DNA of 64,000 nucleotides from Mesorhizobium muleiense (GTDB taxonomy: Bacteria; Pseudomonadota; Alphaproteobacteria; Rhizobiales; Rhizobiaceae). The position numbers and the translations under genes were made by a program. Positions 24,843-33,480 of this stretch are shown here, in pieces. Under the pieces are notes generated by a model. The model was not told the origin of the DNA. It was given only the letters and a program-made list of their open reading frames with translations, and searched no databases. The DNA lies in the NCBI RefSeq assembly GCF_900099905.1, contig NZ_FNEE01000012.1, positions 1 to 64,000 of the forward strand. Reading direction: 5' to 3'. How positions within the stretch are numbered: the first letter of the stretch is position 1; the number at the start of each line of letters is the position of its first letter.

Positions 24843-27731
24843 TTGACGAATTTCCTGCGAATCGGGTCGTTGTTCGCCTTTGTGCTGACGGCAATCGTCG
24901 TGCTCTGCGCGGCGTCTTCGGCCTTCGCCGTCGAACCGATCAAGATTGCCCGCGACGATGTGGCGCTCGACCTTTCGGGCGCCGTCGAAATCTACCGCAA
25001 CCAGGGCGAGAATTTTCAGGTGTCGACTGCTCCGGGACCGGACGGCATCGTGCGGCGCATCGAGGTCGAGGCCAATGATGCGCGCTCGACCGGCGACTGG
25101 GCGGTGTTCGCGCTTGCCAACACCACCGACCAGCAGCTCGACAGGCTGATCGTCGCACCGCATTTCCGGCTGGTGAATTCCGGTATCTTCTGGCCGGATC
25201 TCGGCTCGACCCGCATTGCCGCGATCACGCCCAGCGAGGGCTTCGCGCTTGACCGCCAGAGCAGCCCCGACGCTGATGTGTTCCGGGTGACGCTGAACCC
25301 CGGAACGGTGATCACCTTCATTGCCGAACTGGCGTCGCCCAAACTGCCGCAGGTCTATCTTTGGGAGCCGGAATCCTACAAGGATTCGGTCAATTCCTAC
25401 ACGCTGTTTCGCGGCATCGTCATCGGCATCGCCGGCCTCCTGGCGCTGTTCCTGACCATCCTTTTCGTCGTCAAGGGGACCTCGATGTTCCCGGCAACCG
25501 CAGCACTCGCCTGGGCGGTGCTCGCCTATATCTGCATCGATTTCGGCTTTCTCAACAAGGTCCTGGAAATATCGCCCGGCAACGAGCAGATGTGGCGGGC
25601 CGGAACGGAGGTGGCGCTTGCAGCGACGTTCGTGGTGTTCCTGTTCGCCTATCTCAACCTTAACCGATGGCACGGCCATTTCAGCTACGGCGCTCTGGTC
25701 TGGATTCTGGGGCTGCTGCTGATCGCCGGCGTTGCAATCGTCGACCCGGCGGTCGCCGCCGGCATCGCCAGGCTGTCCTTCGCCGCCACCGCGCTGACCG
25801 GCCTCGGCCTGATCATATTCCTCGGCATACGCGGCTACGACCGTGCCATCATGCTGGTGCCCAGTTGGGTCATGGTCCTGCTGTGGCTATGCGGGTCGTG
25901 GATGGCGATCACCGGCATGCTCGACAACGACATCGCCCAGCCGGCACTGGGCGGCGGGCTGATCCTCATCATCCTGCTCATCGGCTTCACCGTCATGCAG
26001 CACGCCTTTGCCGGCGGTGCGCTGCATCAGGGCCTGTTCTCCGATCTCGAACGGCAGGCGCTGGCCGTGGCCGGATCGGGCGACACGGTGTGGGACTGGG
26101 ACGTGATGCGCGACCGCGTCGTCACCAGGCCGGATGTCAGCATCCAGCTTGGCCTTGCGCCCGACAGTCTGGGCGGCGCTGCCCGCAACTGGCTGCCGGT
26201 GCTCCATGCCGACGACCGCGACACCTTCCGTACGACGCTCGACGTGGTGCTCGAACACCGGCGCGGCCGGGTGTCACAGAATTTCCGCCTGCGCGGCGCC
26301 GACGGGCACTATCACTGGTTTTCGCTGCGCGCCCGGCCGGTGATCGGATCGGACGGCGAGGTCATCCGCTGCGTCGGCACCATGGTCGACGTGACGGAGC
26401 AGAAGAAGTCCGAGGAGAGGCTGTTGCACGATGCCGTGCACGACAATCTGACCGGCCTGCCGAACCGGGAATTGCTTATGAACCGGCTGGAGGCGATCAT
26501 CTCGATCGCGCGCACGGAAGAGAAGGTCCGTCCCACCGTCTTCGTCATCGACATCGACCGCTTCAAGCAGGTCAATGACGGGCTCGGCATCTCGGCCGGA
26601 GATACCATCCTGCTCACTGTTGCGCGCCGGCTGCACCGGCTGCTCAAGCCGAAGGATTCGCTGTCGCGCTTTGCCGGCGACCAGTTCGCGCTGATGCTGC
26701 TTTCCGAGCAGGACCCGGCCCGCATCGCAGCTGTTGCCGATGCCATCAAGCATGCGATCAACAATCCGATTACCTTTGCCAAGCGCGAGATCGTGCTGAC
26801 CGCATCGATCGGTCTGGTCACCTGGACCTCGGCGCAGAGTTCGGCCGAGGACATGGTCAAGGACGCCGAGCTTGCCATGCACCAGGCCAAGCGTTTTGGC
26901 GGCGACAGGATCGAACCGTTCCGACCCGCCTTCCGCACCGTCGGCACCGACCGGCTGCAGTTCGAGTCCGACCTGCGCCGCGCCATCGAACGGCGCGAAT
27001 TCACACTCGCCTACCAGCCCATCGTGCGGCTGGAAGACGGCAGCGTTGCCGGCTTCGAGGCGCTTTTGCGCTGGGACCATCCGCGTCGCGGCATGATCCC
27101 GCCAGGCGATTTCATCCCGGTCGCCGAGAGCTGCGGCCTGATCGTGCAGCTTGGCTTGTTCGCCATGCAACAGGCCGCCGAAGATCTGGCGGGATGGCAA
27201 AAGCAGATCGGCGACGCGCCGCTGTCGGTTTCGGTCAACCTGTCCAGCCGACAGCTCATCCGCCGCGATCTGGTCAGCGACGTCCGCTCGGTGATCGCGC
27301 GGGCCAATCTGAAGCCGCGCTGTTTCCGGCTCGAGCTCACCGAATCGCTGGTGATGGACAATCCCGAGCAGACAGCCCATGTGCTGAACAAGCTGAAGAA
27401 GCTTGGCATCGGCCTGTCGCTGGACGATTTCGGCACCGGCTACTCATCGCTGGCCTATCTGACGCGCTTTCCCTTCGACACGATCAAGATCGACAAGAGC
27501 TTTGTCGACGACACCACACCGAAGCGCGCGGTGCTGCTCAAATCGATGGTCAACATGGCGCATGAACTCGGCCTTTCGGTCGTGGCCGAGGGCATTTCGG
27601 ACGAAAGCGATGCGCTCGAGCTGCGCCAGATGGGCTGCGAATATGTGCAGAGCTTCATGTTCGGCGCGCCGATGCCCGGCGATCAGGTGCTGAGGACGCT
27701 GAAGGAACAGTATCCGCTGACCCGGGCTTGA
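24843..27731 (+). CDS. membrane GGDEF/EAL protein with PAS domain; GGDEF degenerate
   Basis: A 962-residue signalling protein, beginning at a TTG two bases after the GNAT stop. Domains: signal peptide (1-29, ending SSAFA); a periplasmic 7TMR-DISM-like beta domain to about 180; seven or so transmembrane segments to about 390; a PAS domain (about 405-520); GGDEF (about 530-690); EAL (about 700-955). The GGDEF signature reads AGDQF (RFAGDQFAL), so cyclase activity is unlikely. The EAL domain keeps FEALLRW, the ELTESLVMDN glutamate, the DDFGTGYSSLAYL pair and KIDKSFV, so c-di-GMP hydrolysis is plausible. Confidence 0.92.
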   Translation: MTNFLRIGSLFAFVLTAIVVLCAASSAFAVEPIKIARDDVALDLSGAVEIYRNQGENFQVSTAPGPDGIVRRIEVEANDARSTGDWAVFALANTTDQQLDRLIVAPHFRLVNSGIFWPDLGSTRIAAITPSEGFALDRQSSPDADVFRVTLNPGTVITFIAELASPKLPQVYLWEPESYKDSVNSYTLFRGIVIGIAGLLALFLTILFVVKGTSMFPATAALAWAVLAYICIDFGFLNKVLEISPGNEQMWRAGTEVALAATFVVFLFAYLNLNRWHGHFSYGALVWILGLLLIAGVAIVDPAVAAGIARLSFAATALTGLGLIIFLGIRGYDRAIMLVPSWVMVLLWLCGSWMAITGMLDNDIAQPALGGGLILIILLIGFTVMQHAFAGGALHQGLFSDLERQALAVAGSGDTVWDWDVMRDRVVTRPDVSIQLGLAPDSLGGAARNWLPVLHADDRDTFRTTLDVVLEHRRGRVSQNFRLRGADGHYHWFSLRARPVIGSDGEVIRCVGTMVDVTEQKKSEERLLHDAVHDNLTGLPNRELLMNRLEAIISIARTEEKVRPTVFVIDIDRFKQVNDGLGISAGDTILLTVARRLHRLLKPKDSLSRFAGDQFALMLLSEQDPARIAAVADAIKHAINNPITFAKREIVLTASIGLVTWTSAQSSAEDMVKDAELAMHQAKRFGGDRIEPFRPAFRTVGTDRLQFESDLRRAIERREFTLAYQPIVRLEDGSVAGFEALLRWDHPRRGMIPPGDFIPVAESCGLIVQLGLFAMQQAAEDLAGWQKQIGDAPLSVSVNLSSRQLIRRDLVSDVRSVIARANLKPRCFRLELTESLVMDNPEQTAHVLNKLKKLGIGLSLDDFGTGYSSLAYLTRFPFDTIKIDKSFVDDTTPKRAVLLKSMVNMAHELGLSVVAEGISDESDALELRQMGCEYVQSFMFGAPMPGDQVLRTLKEQYPLTRA

Positions 27732-27786
27732 TCTTGTTCATGTCGTTGTCCCAAAACCGCTGCCCTTTTTGAGCGGCATGAGCCTG
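27732..27786. repeat. partial RIME-like intergenic repeat (second half only)
   Basis: The segment starting ATCTTGTTCATGTCGTTGTC and continuing CCCAAAACCGCTGC then GAGCGGCATG resembles the second half of the elements at 34586 and 49607. The first stem is missing. It lies directly after the GGDEF/EAL stop codon. Confidence 0.5.
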
Positions 27787-28007
27787 GCGATTGGCACCCG
27801 CTGGAGCGCATCGGCAAGGTCTCAGCTCCCGCGGCTCGGCACTCCATCAAAAGTACGACCGGCGGTCACGCGACTGTGAACTGGGAGTATTGGTTTACGG
27901 CTCGCGCTGTGCATCATACCGACTTCGCGAAATCGGTGCGAAGAGCTGACCCGCTGATAATTCAGCCTGCTGCCCGGAATCACCGGGTCATGATGGAGGC
28001 CCAACTG

Positions 28008-28415
28008 ATGAATTTCGACAAGATTTCTGCCTGGGCTCCGGTGTGGTTAAGCGTCGTGAGGATCATGTCGGCGCTGCTGTTTCTGGAGCACGGAACTCAA
28101 AAGCTCTTCAATTTTCCGCCCGCTCCCGAGCCGATGCAACTGTCGGGGCTTATTGTGATCCAGGCATTGATCGAGCTGATCGGAGGCGCGCTGCTTGCCC
28201 TCGGACTCTTCACCCGGCCCGTCGCGTTCATTCTGTCCGGCAACATGGCGGTCGCCTATTTCATGGCGCATGCGCCGCAAAACTTCTTTCCGGTTGTCAA
28301 CGAGGGCGACTCGTCGATCCTCTACTGCTTCATTTTCCTGTACTTCTTTTTCGCGGGAGGCGGCGCGTGGAGCGTCGATGCGGCTCGTCGCGGGACCGGC
28401 CTCGCGACGCCCTGA
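28008..28415 (+). CDS. DoxX-family membrane protein
   Basis: A 135-residue protein with four transmembrane segments. The first contains WLSVVRIMSALLFLEHGTQKL, the DoxX signature with the glutamate and histidine near the end of helix 1, and the second and third are LIGGALLALGLFTRPVAFIL and the following helix. Family members are implicated in quinone-linked or thiol redox steps at the membrane. The start at 28008 is supported by GGAGG eight bases upstream; a longer frame exists but lacks similarity. The gene stands alone among accessory genes. Confidence 0.85.
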   Translation: MNFDKISAWAPVWLSVVRIMSALLFLEHGTQKLFNFPPAPEPMQLSGLIVIQALIELIGGALLALGLFTRPVAFILSGNMAVAYFMAHAPQNFFPVVNEGDSSILYCFIFLYFFFAGGGAWSVDAARRGTGLATP

Positions 28416-28560
28416 ACAGGATCGCGAGGGAACTTGCTGGGCGGCTACCAGCGGAGCATGTCCGACAGCCTGCCAGGTCGAAATGATAGGAAGTTCCGGC
28501 TCCGCTGATCGTCGCTTTCGGGCCCTTCACTGGACATTCCCCAACACGAGATACGCGCCC

Positions 28561-29583
28561 TTAGGGCGGCCATTGCCGCACTTTTAACCCGTCGCTTTCC
28601 CCTATGCGGGCATCAAATCCCGCATGATCGCGACCGTGCTGCTCGTGTCTAGGTGCCTTCTGTCGGCGATAGAGATAGTTCTCGGGAAGACCGAGGCGAC
28701 GGCACGACTGGACGGCCGGAGATGAAGGGAGCACGATGCGCTCGCAGATTGCAGCCGTCGTCTTCACAAAAGCACGCTCCCACGGCTTCAACGTCCAGTG
28801 GTCGCCGAGTGCCAACCGCTTGCGGACCCAGCGGGGCAGGATCTCGACAGCCGCCTTCAGAAATGGCCGCTGAAGCGGTTGAGCCATTCCTGGCAAGACG
28901 GGAACGTCTTCCATGATCTGCAGGAATTCCAGGATGATCGGCGATGCGACGAGTCTTTGCCTCATCGCGTCGAACAGCGCGTAAAGCTCGGCCTGCGACG
29001 TGGGCGCGTCAACCGCACCATAGAGAAGCGCGACGGGGCGAGCCTCGGCGAACATCGCATCCCGTTCGAAAAAACGCAGTCGATGCACATAGACGTGATA
29101 GGCCTCCATGAAGCCAAACCCGGCCGTCGCTTGCACCCAGTCCAGCAACTCCGGGTCGGTGGCGTGGTATGGCTCACCTTCGCTGGTTCGGCCTGAAACG
29201 CGCCCATGCATCCTGACCACGCCTTCAATCATGGCCTTGGCCTTGGTCCGGGGACCGTAGACCGTGACCAAGGCGGCGAGGCCGGTGCGCCGTAATCGTC
29301 GGAGCGCGTCGGAGCGGAATGTGCTGTGCTGCCAAATGGCGTCGCGAACCCGCGGCTCTGCCAATTCGAGCAACACCGCGGTAGCCCCGCCGATGAACAG
29401 CGCAACCGGGTTCTTGAAAATACGCCACGACACCGAGTTGGGCGGCAACAGCGCCGGCTCGCCCTGCGGGGTCGAGAAGTCCATCTGAGATCCGAGCCGC
29501 TGGCGCATGAACGACAGCGCAAGGGTGTCCACACGACGCTCAAGCAGGCGAGGCAGAGGAAGGGTGCCCGAATTGCCAAACAT
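28561..29583 (-). CDS. DUF2236 (MpaB-like) oxygenase-family protein
   Basis: A 340-residue protein of the DUF2236 family, which includes the haem-containing fungal MpaB and latex-clearing protein relatives. Visible features are PALLPPNSVSWRIFKNPVAL (about 42-61), GATAVLLELAEPRVRDAIWQHSTFRSDAL (two family stretches), and GFMEAYHVYVHRLRFFERDA, whose histidines are candidate haem ligands. An oxidative role on a lipid or terpenoid is plausible but unproven. The last 30 or so residues are basic and less conserved. It is preceded on the same strand by the DUF4242 gene, with 134 bases between. Confidence 0.82.
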   Translation of the reverse strand: MFGNSGTLPLPRLLERRVDTLALSFMRQRLGSQMDFSTPQGEPALLPPNSVSWRIFKNPVALFIGGATAVLLELAEPRVRDAIWQHSTFRSDALRRLRRTGLAALVTVYGPRTKAKAMIEGVVRMHGRVSGRTSEGEPYHATDPELLDWVQATAGFGFMEAYHVYVHRLRFFERDAMFAEARPVALLYGAVDAPTSQAELYALFDAMRQRLVASPIILEFLQIMEDVPVLPGMAQPLQRPFLKAAVEILPRWVRKRLALGDHWTLKPWERAFVKTTAAICERIVLPSSPAVQSCRRLGLPENYLYRRQKAPRHEQHGRDHAGFDARIGESDGLKVRQWPP

Positions 29584-29717
29584 GCTCCGACTCTCCTGGC
29601 GGATGCAGCACGAACGTCTTGGCCCTTCCGTCGTTCCAAAGATTCAAACTGGCGCGCTGCATAACTCCGCAAGAACACCGGGCCCGGACAGCCATCACGA
29701 GCCCGGTCGCGCCGGCC

Positions 29718-29981
29718 CTATGGGGTAAGATCGAGCGCCGGCACGATTCTGTGATAGGGCAGCCCCGCATCGTCGTTTAGACGCTTCACGTCGACATCGG
29801 AGGCAGCGTCAAACAGGCACATGCAGCGCCCGTCCTCCGGTGCGAAGGTCGAGCGCAGATAACTGATGTCGGTGCCGTTGGAGGTCATCTCGGCGGCTTT
29901 GCTGATCGCCGCCTTCTGCGCATTTCCCAGAGCTTCCATGCTGATGCCCTTGAGGTCGCGTTCCACCATGTAGACAGTCAT
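29718..29981 (-). CDS. DUF4242 small protein
   Basis: An 87-residue protein with the ferredoxin-like fold of DUF4242 (MTVYMVERDLKGISMEALGN, SYLRSTFAPEDGRCMCLFDA, then GLPYHRIVPALDL). Close relatives have been described as nickel-binding or dimeric alpha/beta barrel proteins; function is unclear. The start at 29981 is firmly supported by AGGAGGAG eight or so bases upstream. It is divergent from a LysR gene and shares a 151-base intergenic region with a palindromic operator, so LysR control is likely. Confidence 0.85.
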   Translation of the reverse strand: MTVYMVERDLKGISMEALGNAQKAAISKAAEMTSNGTDISYLRSTFAPEDGRCMCLFDAASDVDVKRLNDDAGLPYHRIVPALDLTP

Positions 29982-30056
29982 TTCCAGATCTCCTCCTGTG
30001 AAAAGTGACCACAGGAGTTGAACGCAGCTGCGGGCGAAAGAGAACGACATTTTTTC

Positions 30057-30084
30057 TATCGATCGATAGCCGACAGTTATCGAT
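30057..30084. promoter_or_regulatory. candidate LysR operator between divergent genes
   Basis: A perfect 12-base palindrome TATCGATCGATA (30057-30068) is followed by a third half-site TATCGAT (30078-30084). The TAT-ATA dyad fits the general LysR box form, and its place between the DUF4242 gene and the LysR gene is typical for a regulator that controls both itself and its divergent partner. Confidence 0.55.
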
Positions 30085-30132
30085 GAAAGGATTACAATGT
30101 CGTTTCGTGGAACCGCCTCGGGAGGGCTCGCC

Positions 30133-31011
30133 ATGGAGATGTTTCAGGTCCGCTACGTGCTTGCCGCCGCGAAGATGCTGAACTTCACCAAGGCCGCCAC
30201 CGATTGCAATGTGTCTCAACCGGCGCTCACCAAAGCGGTCAAGACGCTCGAGGATGAGCTTGGCGCGCCCTTGTTCCACCGCGAGGGAAGGCGCGTCCTC
30301 CTGAGTGAGTTCGGGCGCTCCATTCTGCCGCATCTTCAGCAGATCATGCAGGAGGCCCACGCAACCAGAACGCTTGCCGACAATTTCAGGCTGCTCAACC
30401 AGGTGCCGATCCGCCTCGGCGTCATGTCGACCATCGGCCATGTGAAGCTCGCCCGGTTCCTCGCAAAGTTCCAGCGCGACTATCATGGCGTGGAGCTTGA
30501 AGTTAGCGAGGCGAGCGTTCAGGAACTGAAAAACAGGCTTGAGCAAGGCGATCTCGATCTTGCCGTTCTCAATCCGCTGGAGGGATTGGGAGCGGCGTTC
30601 CGCGTCCATGATCTCTACAGTGAGCGTTACGTCGTCGTATTCGCGCCGGATCACCGGCTTGCGAGCCTCAATGCAATCAAGTTGGTCGATCTCTCTCAAG
30701 AACCCTACGTCGATCGTCTGTCCTGTGAAATGCGGGACCTAGTGATGGGTGTGTGCCGGGAAAGAAACGTCAGCCTTTATGCCCGCTTTCGTTCCGAGCG
30801 CGAGGATTGGATCCAATCAATGGTGCTGGCGCGGATCGGCTTCGCCTTCATGCCTGAATATTCGGTGACATCGCCTGAACTTTTGCAGCGTCCGCTGATC
30901 GAACCCGCGGTGGCACGCACGGTGTCCCTGGCTAGCATTCCGGGCCGGCCCTATAGCCCGGCGACGGCGGCAATGGTCCGAGCTGCCCAGACGTTCGATT
31001 GGCCAGGCTAG
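30133..31011 (+). CDS. LysR-family transcriptional regulator
   Basis: A 292-residue regulator. The N-terminal winged helix (1-60) reads FQVRYVLAAAKMLNFTKAAT, NVSQPALTKAVKTLEDELGA and LFHREGRRVLLSEFG. The effector domain follows from about 90 (IRLGVMSTIGHVKLARFLAK), with the usual hinge. The start at 30133 has GGAGGG six bases upstream and matches the family; the frame is open to 30097. It is divergent from the DUF4242 gene. The effector is unknown. Confidence 0.92.
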   Translation: MEMFQVRYVLAAAKMLNFTKAATDCNVSQPALTKAVKTLEDELGAPLFHREGRRVLLSEFGRSILPHLQQIMQEAHATRTLADNFRLLNQVPIRLGVMSTIGHVKLARFLAKFQRDYHGVELEVSEASVQELKNRLEQGDLDLAVLNPLEGLGAAFRVHDLYSERYVVVFAPDHRLASLNAIKLVDLSQEPYVDRLSCEMRDLVMGVCRERNVSLYARFRSEREDWIQSMVLARIGFAFMPEYSVTSPELLQRPLIEPAVARTVSLASIPGRPYSPATAAMVRAAQTFDWPG

Positions 31012-31256
31012 GCGTCTAGCGCTGAGGCTTGAGCTTTGCTGATTTGAGATGCGTCAGATTCGACCTGTCGGCCGCTCGGCCCACGTGGCACTCGTCGGGC
31101 ACGATCTCAAACAGAACGAGGAGGTTGAGATCAATCTTGTTCAGCATATCGATGAAATCATATCACTGGATTCAACATCATCGAAGTGCGATCTCCTGAG
31201 CAAGCGGAGCAGCGCAAGGCGCGCTTCGCATCGAAAACAGATGCAGGAGCACCCGC

Positions 31257-31808
31257 ATGCCAGTATCACGACGTTCCCTTCTCGCCGCAGCAAGCGCTGG
31301 CGTGGCATTGTCAGAAACTGCAAGATTAACGAACGCCTCGGCACAGGCTCTTGAGGAGACTGCTATAGACCAGACGGTTGCCGATCTGCTCGAGCGTTCT
31401 GCGGAAGCAAATTCGGCGCTGATGCGCGGGGAGATAACGAAGTACTACGAGGTGATCCCACATACCGGGGACTTCCTGCTGATGTCTCCATTCGGCGGAA
31501 AGCCCACGCGGGCTTCTGAACTGACTGCGGAGCGGATCGACGCGATGGGCCGCTTTTTCAAGAACGGGACCTTCGAGCACGAACTTCTTCAAGCCTATGG
31601 TTCCGCCGACATGGTGGTCCTCGCGATCATTGAACGCCCGCATGTCGAGGTCGGCGGTCTGCCGGCCCAGGATTGGCCGCTGCGGGTTACCTTGGTCTAT
31701 CGCCGCGAAGAGGCGGAATGGCGCCTGGTGCATCGGCACGCTGACCCCCTGGTCAAGGGCGTGAGTCTGGAGCAGGCGGCGGCCCTTGCACGCGGCGAAG
31801 CCGCGTGA
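31257..31808 (+). CDS. exported SnoaL/DUF4440-like protein (Tat signal)
   Basis: A 183-residue protein starting MPVSRRSLLAAASAGVALSE, a twin-arginine signal (SRRSLL) with cleavage near NASAQA. The rest looks like an NTF2/SnoaL-like cone: VADLLERSAEANSALMRGEI, DFLLMSPFGGKPTRASELT, FFKNGTFEHELLQAYGSADM and LRVTLVYRREEAEWRLVHRH, the usual final strand. Such folds serve as binding pockets or weak enzymes. Function is unknown. AGGAG lies before the ATG. Confidence 0.8.
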   Translation: MPVSRRSLLAAASAGVALSETARLTNASAQALEETAIDQTVADLLERSAEANSALMRGEITKYYEVIPHTGDFLLMSPFGGKPTRASELTAERIDAMGRFFKNGTFEHELLQAYGSADMVVLAIIERPHVEVGGLPAQDWPLRVTLVYRREEAEWRLVHRHADPLVKGVSLEQAAALARGEAA

Positions 31809-32228
31809 CGCGAAGAGTGTTGCCATTACCGACGGAGCGCTCTGGCTGAAGGTCCAAAGCCCGCTGAAGGGTTTTCGCTTCTCGTCGATGCAAAACGTCA
31901 TTTTATGGCGCCAAACGTGGCCCGATGCGCCTTGCGAGCACTTGCTGGTGCCAGTGGAGTACATCTGCCATAGTCATGCGCCCTGCTCGCTACAGACGGT
32001 TGAAAACGGCTGAAAGCAACGCCTGAAGTCAGGGCCACGTTGCCGAGCCTGATCGCGCCTTGCGGATCCTCGAAACGCCAGGCGCGGACCCTCATTCTTC
32101 GGCCGCTTCGCCTATGCGAGCCTGACTGCCCGAAAGCCGCATAGATTGTTCAGGTGCGATGGGTCCCGATGGATCTAGCGCGGGTGAAGGGTCACAATGG
32201 TCGGATGGAAATTTGAGGGAGGACGATC
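31809..32228. other. 420 bases without a confident gene
   Basis: A minus-strand frame (31898-32095) begins MRVRAWRFEDPQGAIRLGNV, which could be the first residues of a degraded enzyme gene, but it leads into low-similarity sequence and I cannot assign it. The end at 32217-32225 provides the GGGAGG ribosome site of the next gene. Nothing else is recognisable. Confidence 0.45.
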
Positions 32229-33038
32229 ATGACCTTGCCCAGCTACGCAATGAACCAGGCAAGTTTCCCGGAGATGTACGAGCGGTGGCTCGTCGGCCCT
32301 CTCTTCCGTCCATGGGCCGAGATGGCTCTTGACGAGTTGGAATTGTCTTCGGGCGATCGCGTACTCGATATCGCTTGTGGAACAGGAATAGTGGCGCGCG
32401 TTGCAAGAGAGCGGCTCGGTGGAGCCGGATTTATCGTCGGTGTCGACGTCAGCGCGGACATGCTTGCCGTGGCGCGGGCTGTAGAACCAGCCGTCGACTG
32501 GCGCCAGGGCAATGCCGGCGAGTTGCCTCTGCCTAGTGGTGAGACGTTCGACGTGGTCGTCTGCCAGCAAGGACTGCAGTTCTTTCCTGACAAACCCGCG
32601 GCGGCGGCGCAGATGCGTCACGCGCTGACGAAGGGTGGCAGGCTGGCAATCGCCACGTGGCGCCCGGACGACGAAATCCCGTTCTTTCGCGACCTGCGCC
32701 GCGTCGCGGAGCGTCATCTGGGCGCCATCGCCGATCAGCGGTACAGCTTCGGGGAAGCGGCTCCGCTTGAGGCGCTGCTGCGAGACGCCGGCTTCCACGA
32801 GGTCCGATCGAGGATTGTTTCGCGCACCATCCATTTCGGGGAAGGCGTACCTTTCCTGCATTTGAATACGATGGCGCTGGTCGGGATGAGTTCCTTAGCC
32901 AAGGAATTGGGTGATCACGAACGCAAGCGCGTCGTGGAGGCGATCGTGAGCGAGAGTGCGTCCGTGCTGCAGCCATACACCATCGGGTCGGGACTGGCCT
33001 TCGAGCTCAGCACCAATCTGGCGACAGCCAAAGGATAA
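32229..33038 (+). CDS. class I SAM-dependent methyltransferase
   Basis: A 269-residue methyltransferase of the UbiE/Methyltransf_11 kind. Motif I is VLDIACGTGIVARVARERLG (about 45-64), the acidic motif II is IVGVDVSADMLAVAR, and the post-motif loops are GNAGELPLPSGETFDVVVCQQGLQFF and LTKGGRLAIATWR. Substrate unknown; small-molecule or quinone-like acceptors are typical. GGGAGG lies at a good distance upstream of ATG 32229. No neighbour on the same operon suggests a pathway. Confidence 0.88.
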   Translation: MTLPSYAMNQASFPEMYERWLVGPLFRPWAEMALDELELSSGDRVLDIACGTGIVARVARERLGGAGFIVGVDVSADMLAVARAVEPAVDWRQGNAGELPLPSGETFDVVVCQQGLQFFPDKPAAAAQMRHALTKGGRLAIATWRPDDEIPFFRDLRRVAERHLGAIADQRYSFGEAAPLEALLRDAGFHEVRSRIVSRTIHFGEGVPFLHLNTMALVGMSSLAKELGDHERKRVVEAIVSESASVLQPYTIGSGLAFELSTNLATAKG

Positions 33039-33480
33039 ATGACCTCTCACCAGCGGAGAACTGGTTCGATCGAGTATTGTGCCGAGAATGGCTGCTCATT
33101 CACAATCTGCCGTTCGAGAACCGAAAGGATTGCCTGGCTGCGGTCGAGGGCAGACCACCTCAGGGAAATTTCTGCTCGCCAATCGAGAGGCTTCACAAGC
33201 AACGCATCGGCTACGCAGCCCTCGATTAAAACCAGCTTGTTTTACATTTCGAATTATTTTGCCGCACTGTGGCCATTGTGCCGCCATTATCCATGACTAG
33301 TTGAATGAAGCACTGACCGTTCTTCTTGTCTTTTTCGACGTTGACGGCTCAACGTTGGAAATAGACCTGCCCCAAAATATCTGGGCGGCTAGACAAGGAA
33401 CGGAGGGGGACCTGGCGTCACTCCAAAGAACATTTGAATTCTTTGCTTGCGGAGCCTTCGTCCTTTCGGGCGGACGGCCT
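33039..33480. other. about 440 bases without a confident gene
   Basis: The frame of the following transglycosylase gene stays open back to a TTG at 33301, giving an N-terminal extension (NEALTVLLVFFDVDGSTLEI and onward) that does not look like the family or like a signal peptide. The remaining sequence, AT-richer around 33235-33300, may hold the promoter. No other feature is seen. Confidence 0.4.

Noticed and set aside
31898..32095. Minus-strand frame starting MRVRAWRFED
   Set aside because: Possibly the first residues of a dead enzyme gene, but too short and unlike any family beyond that.
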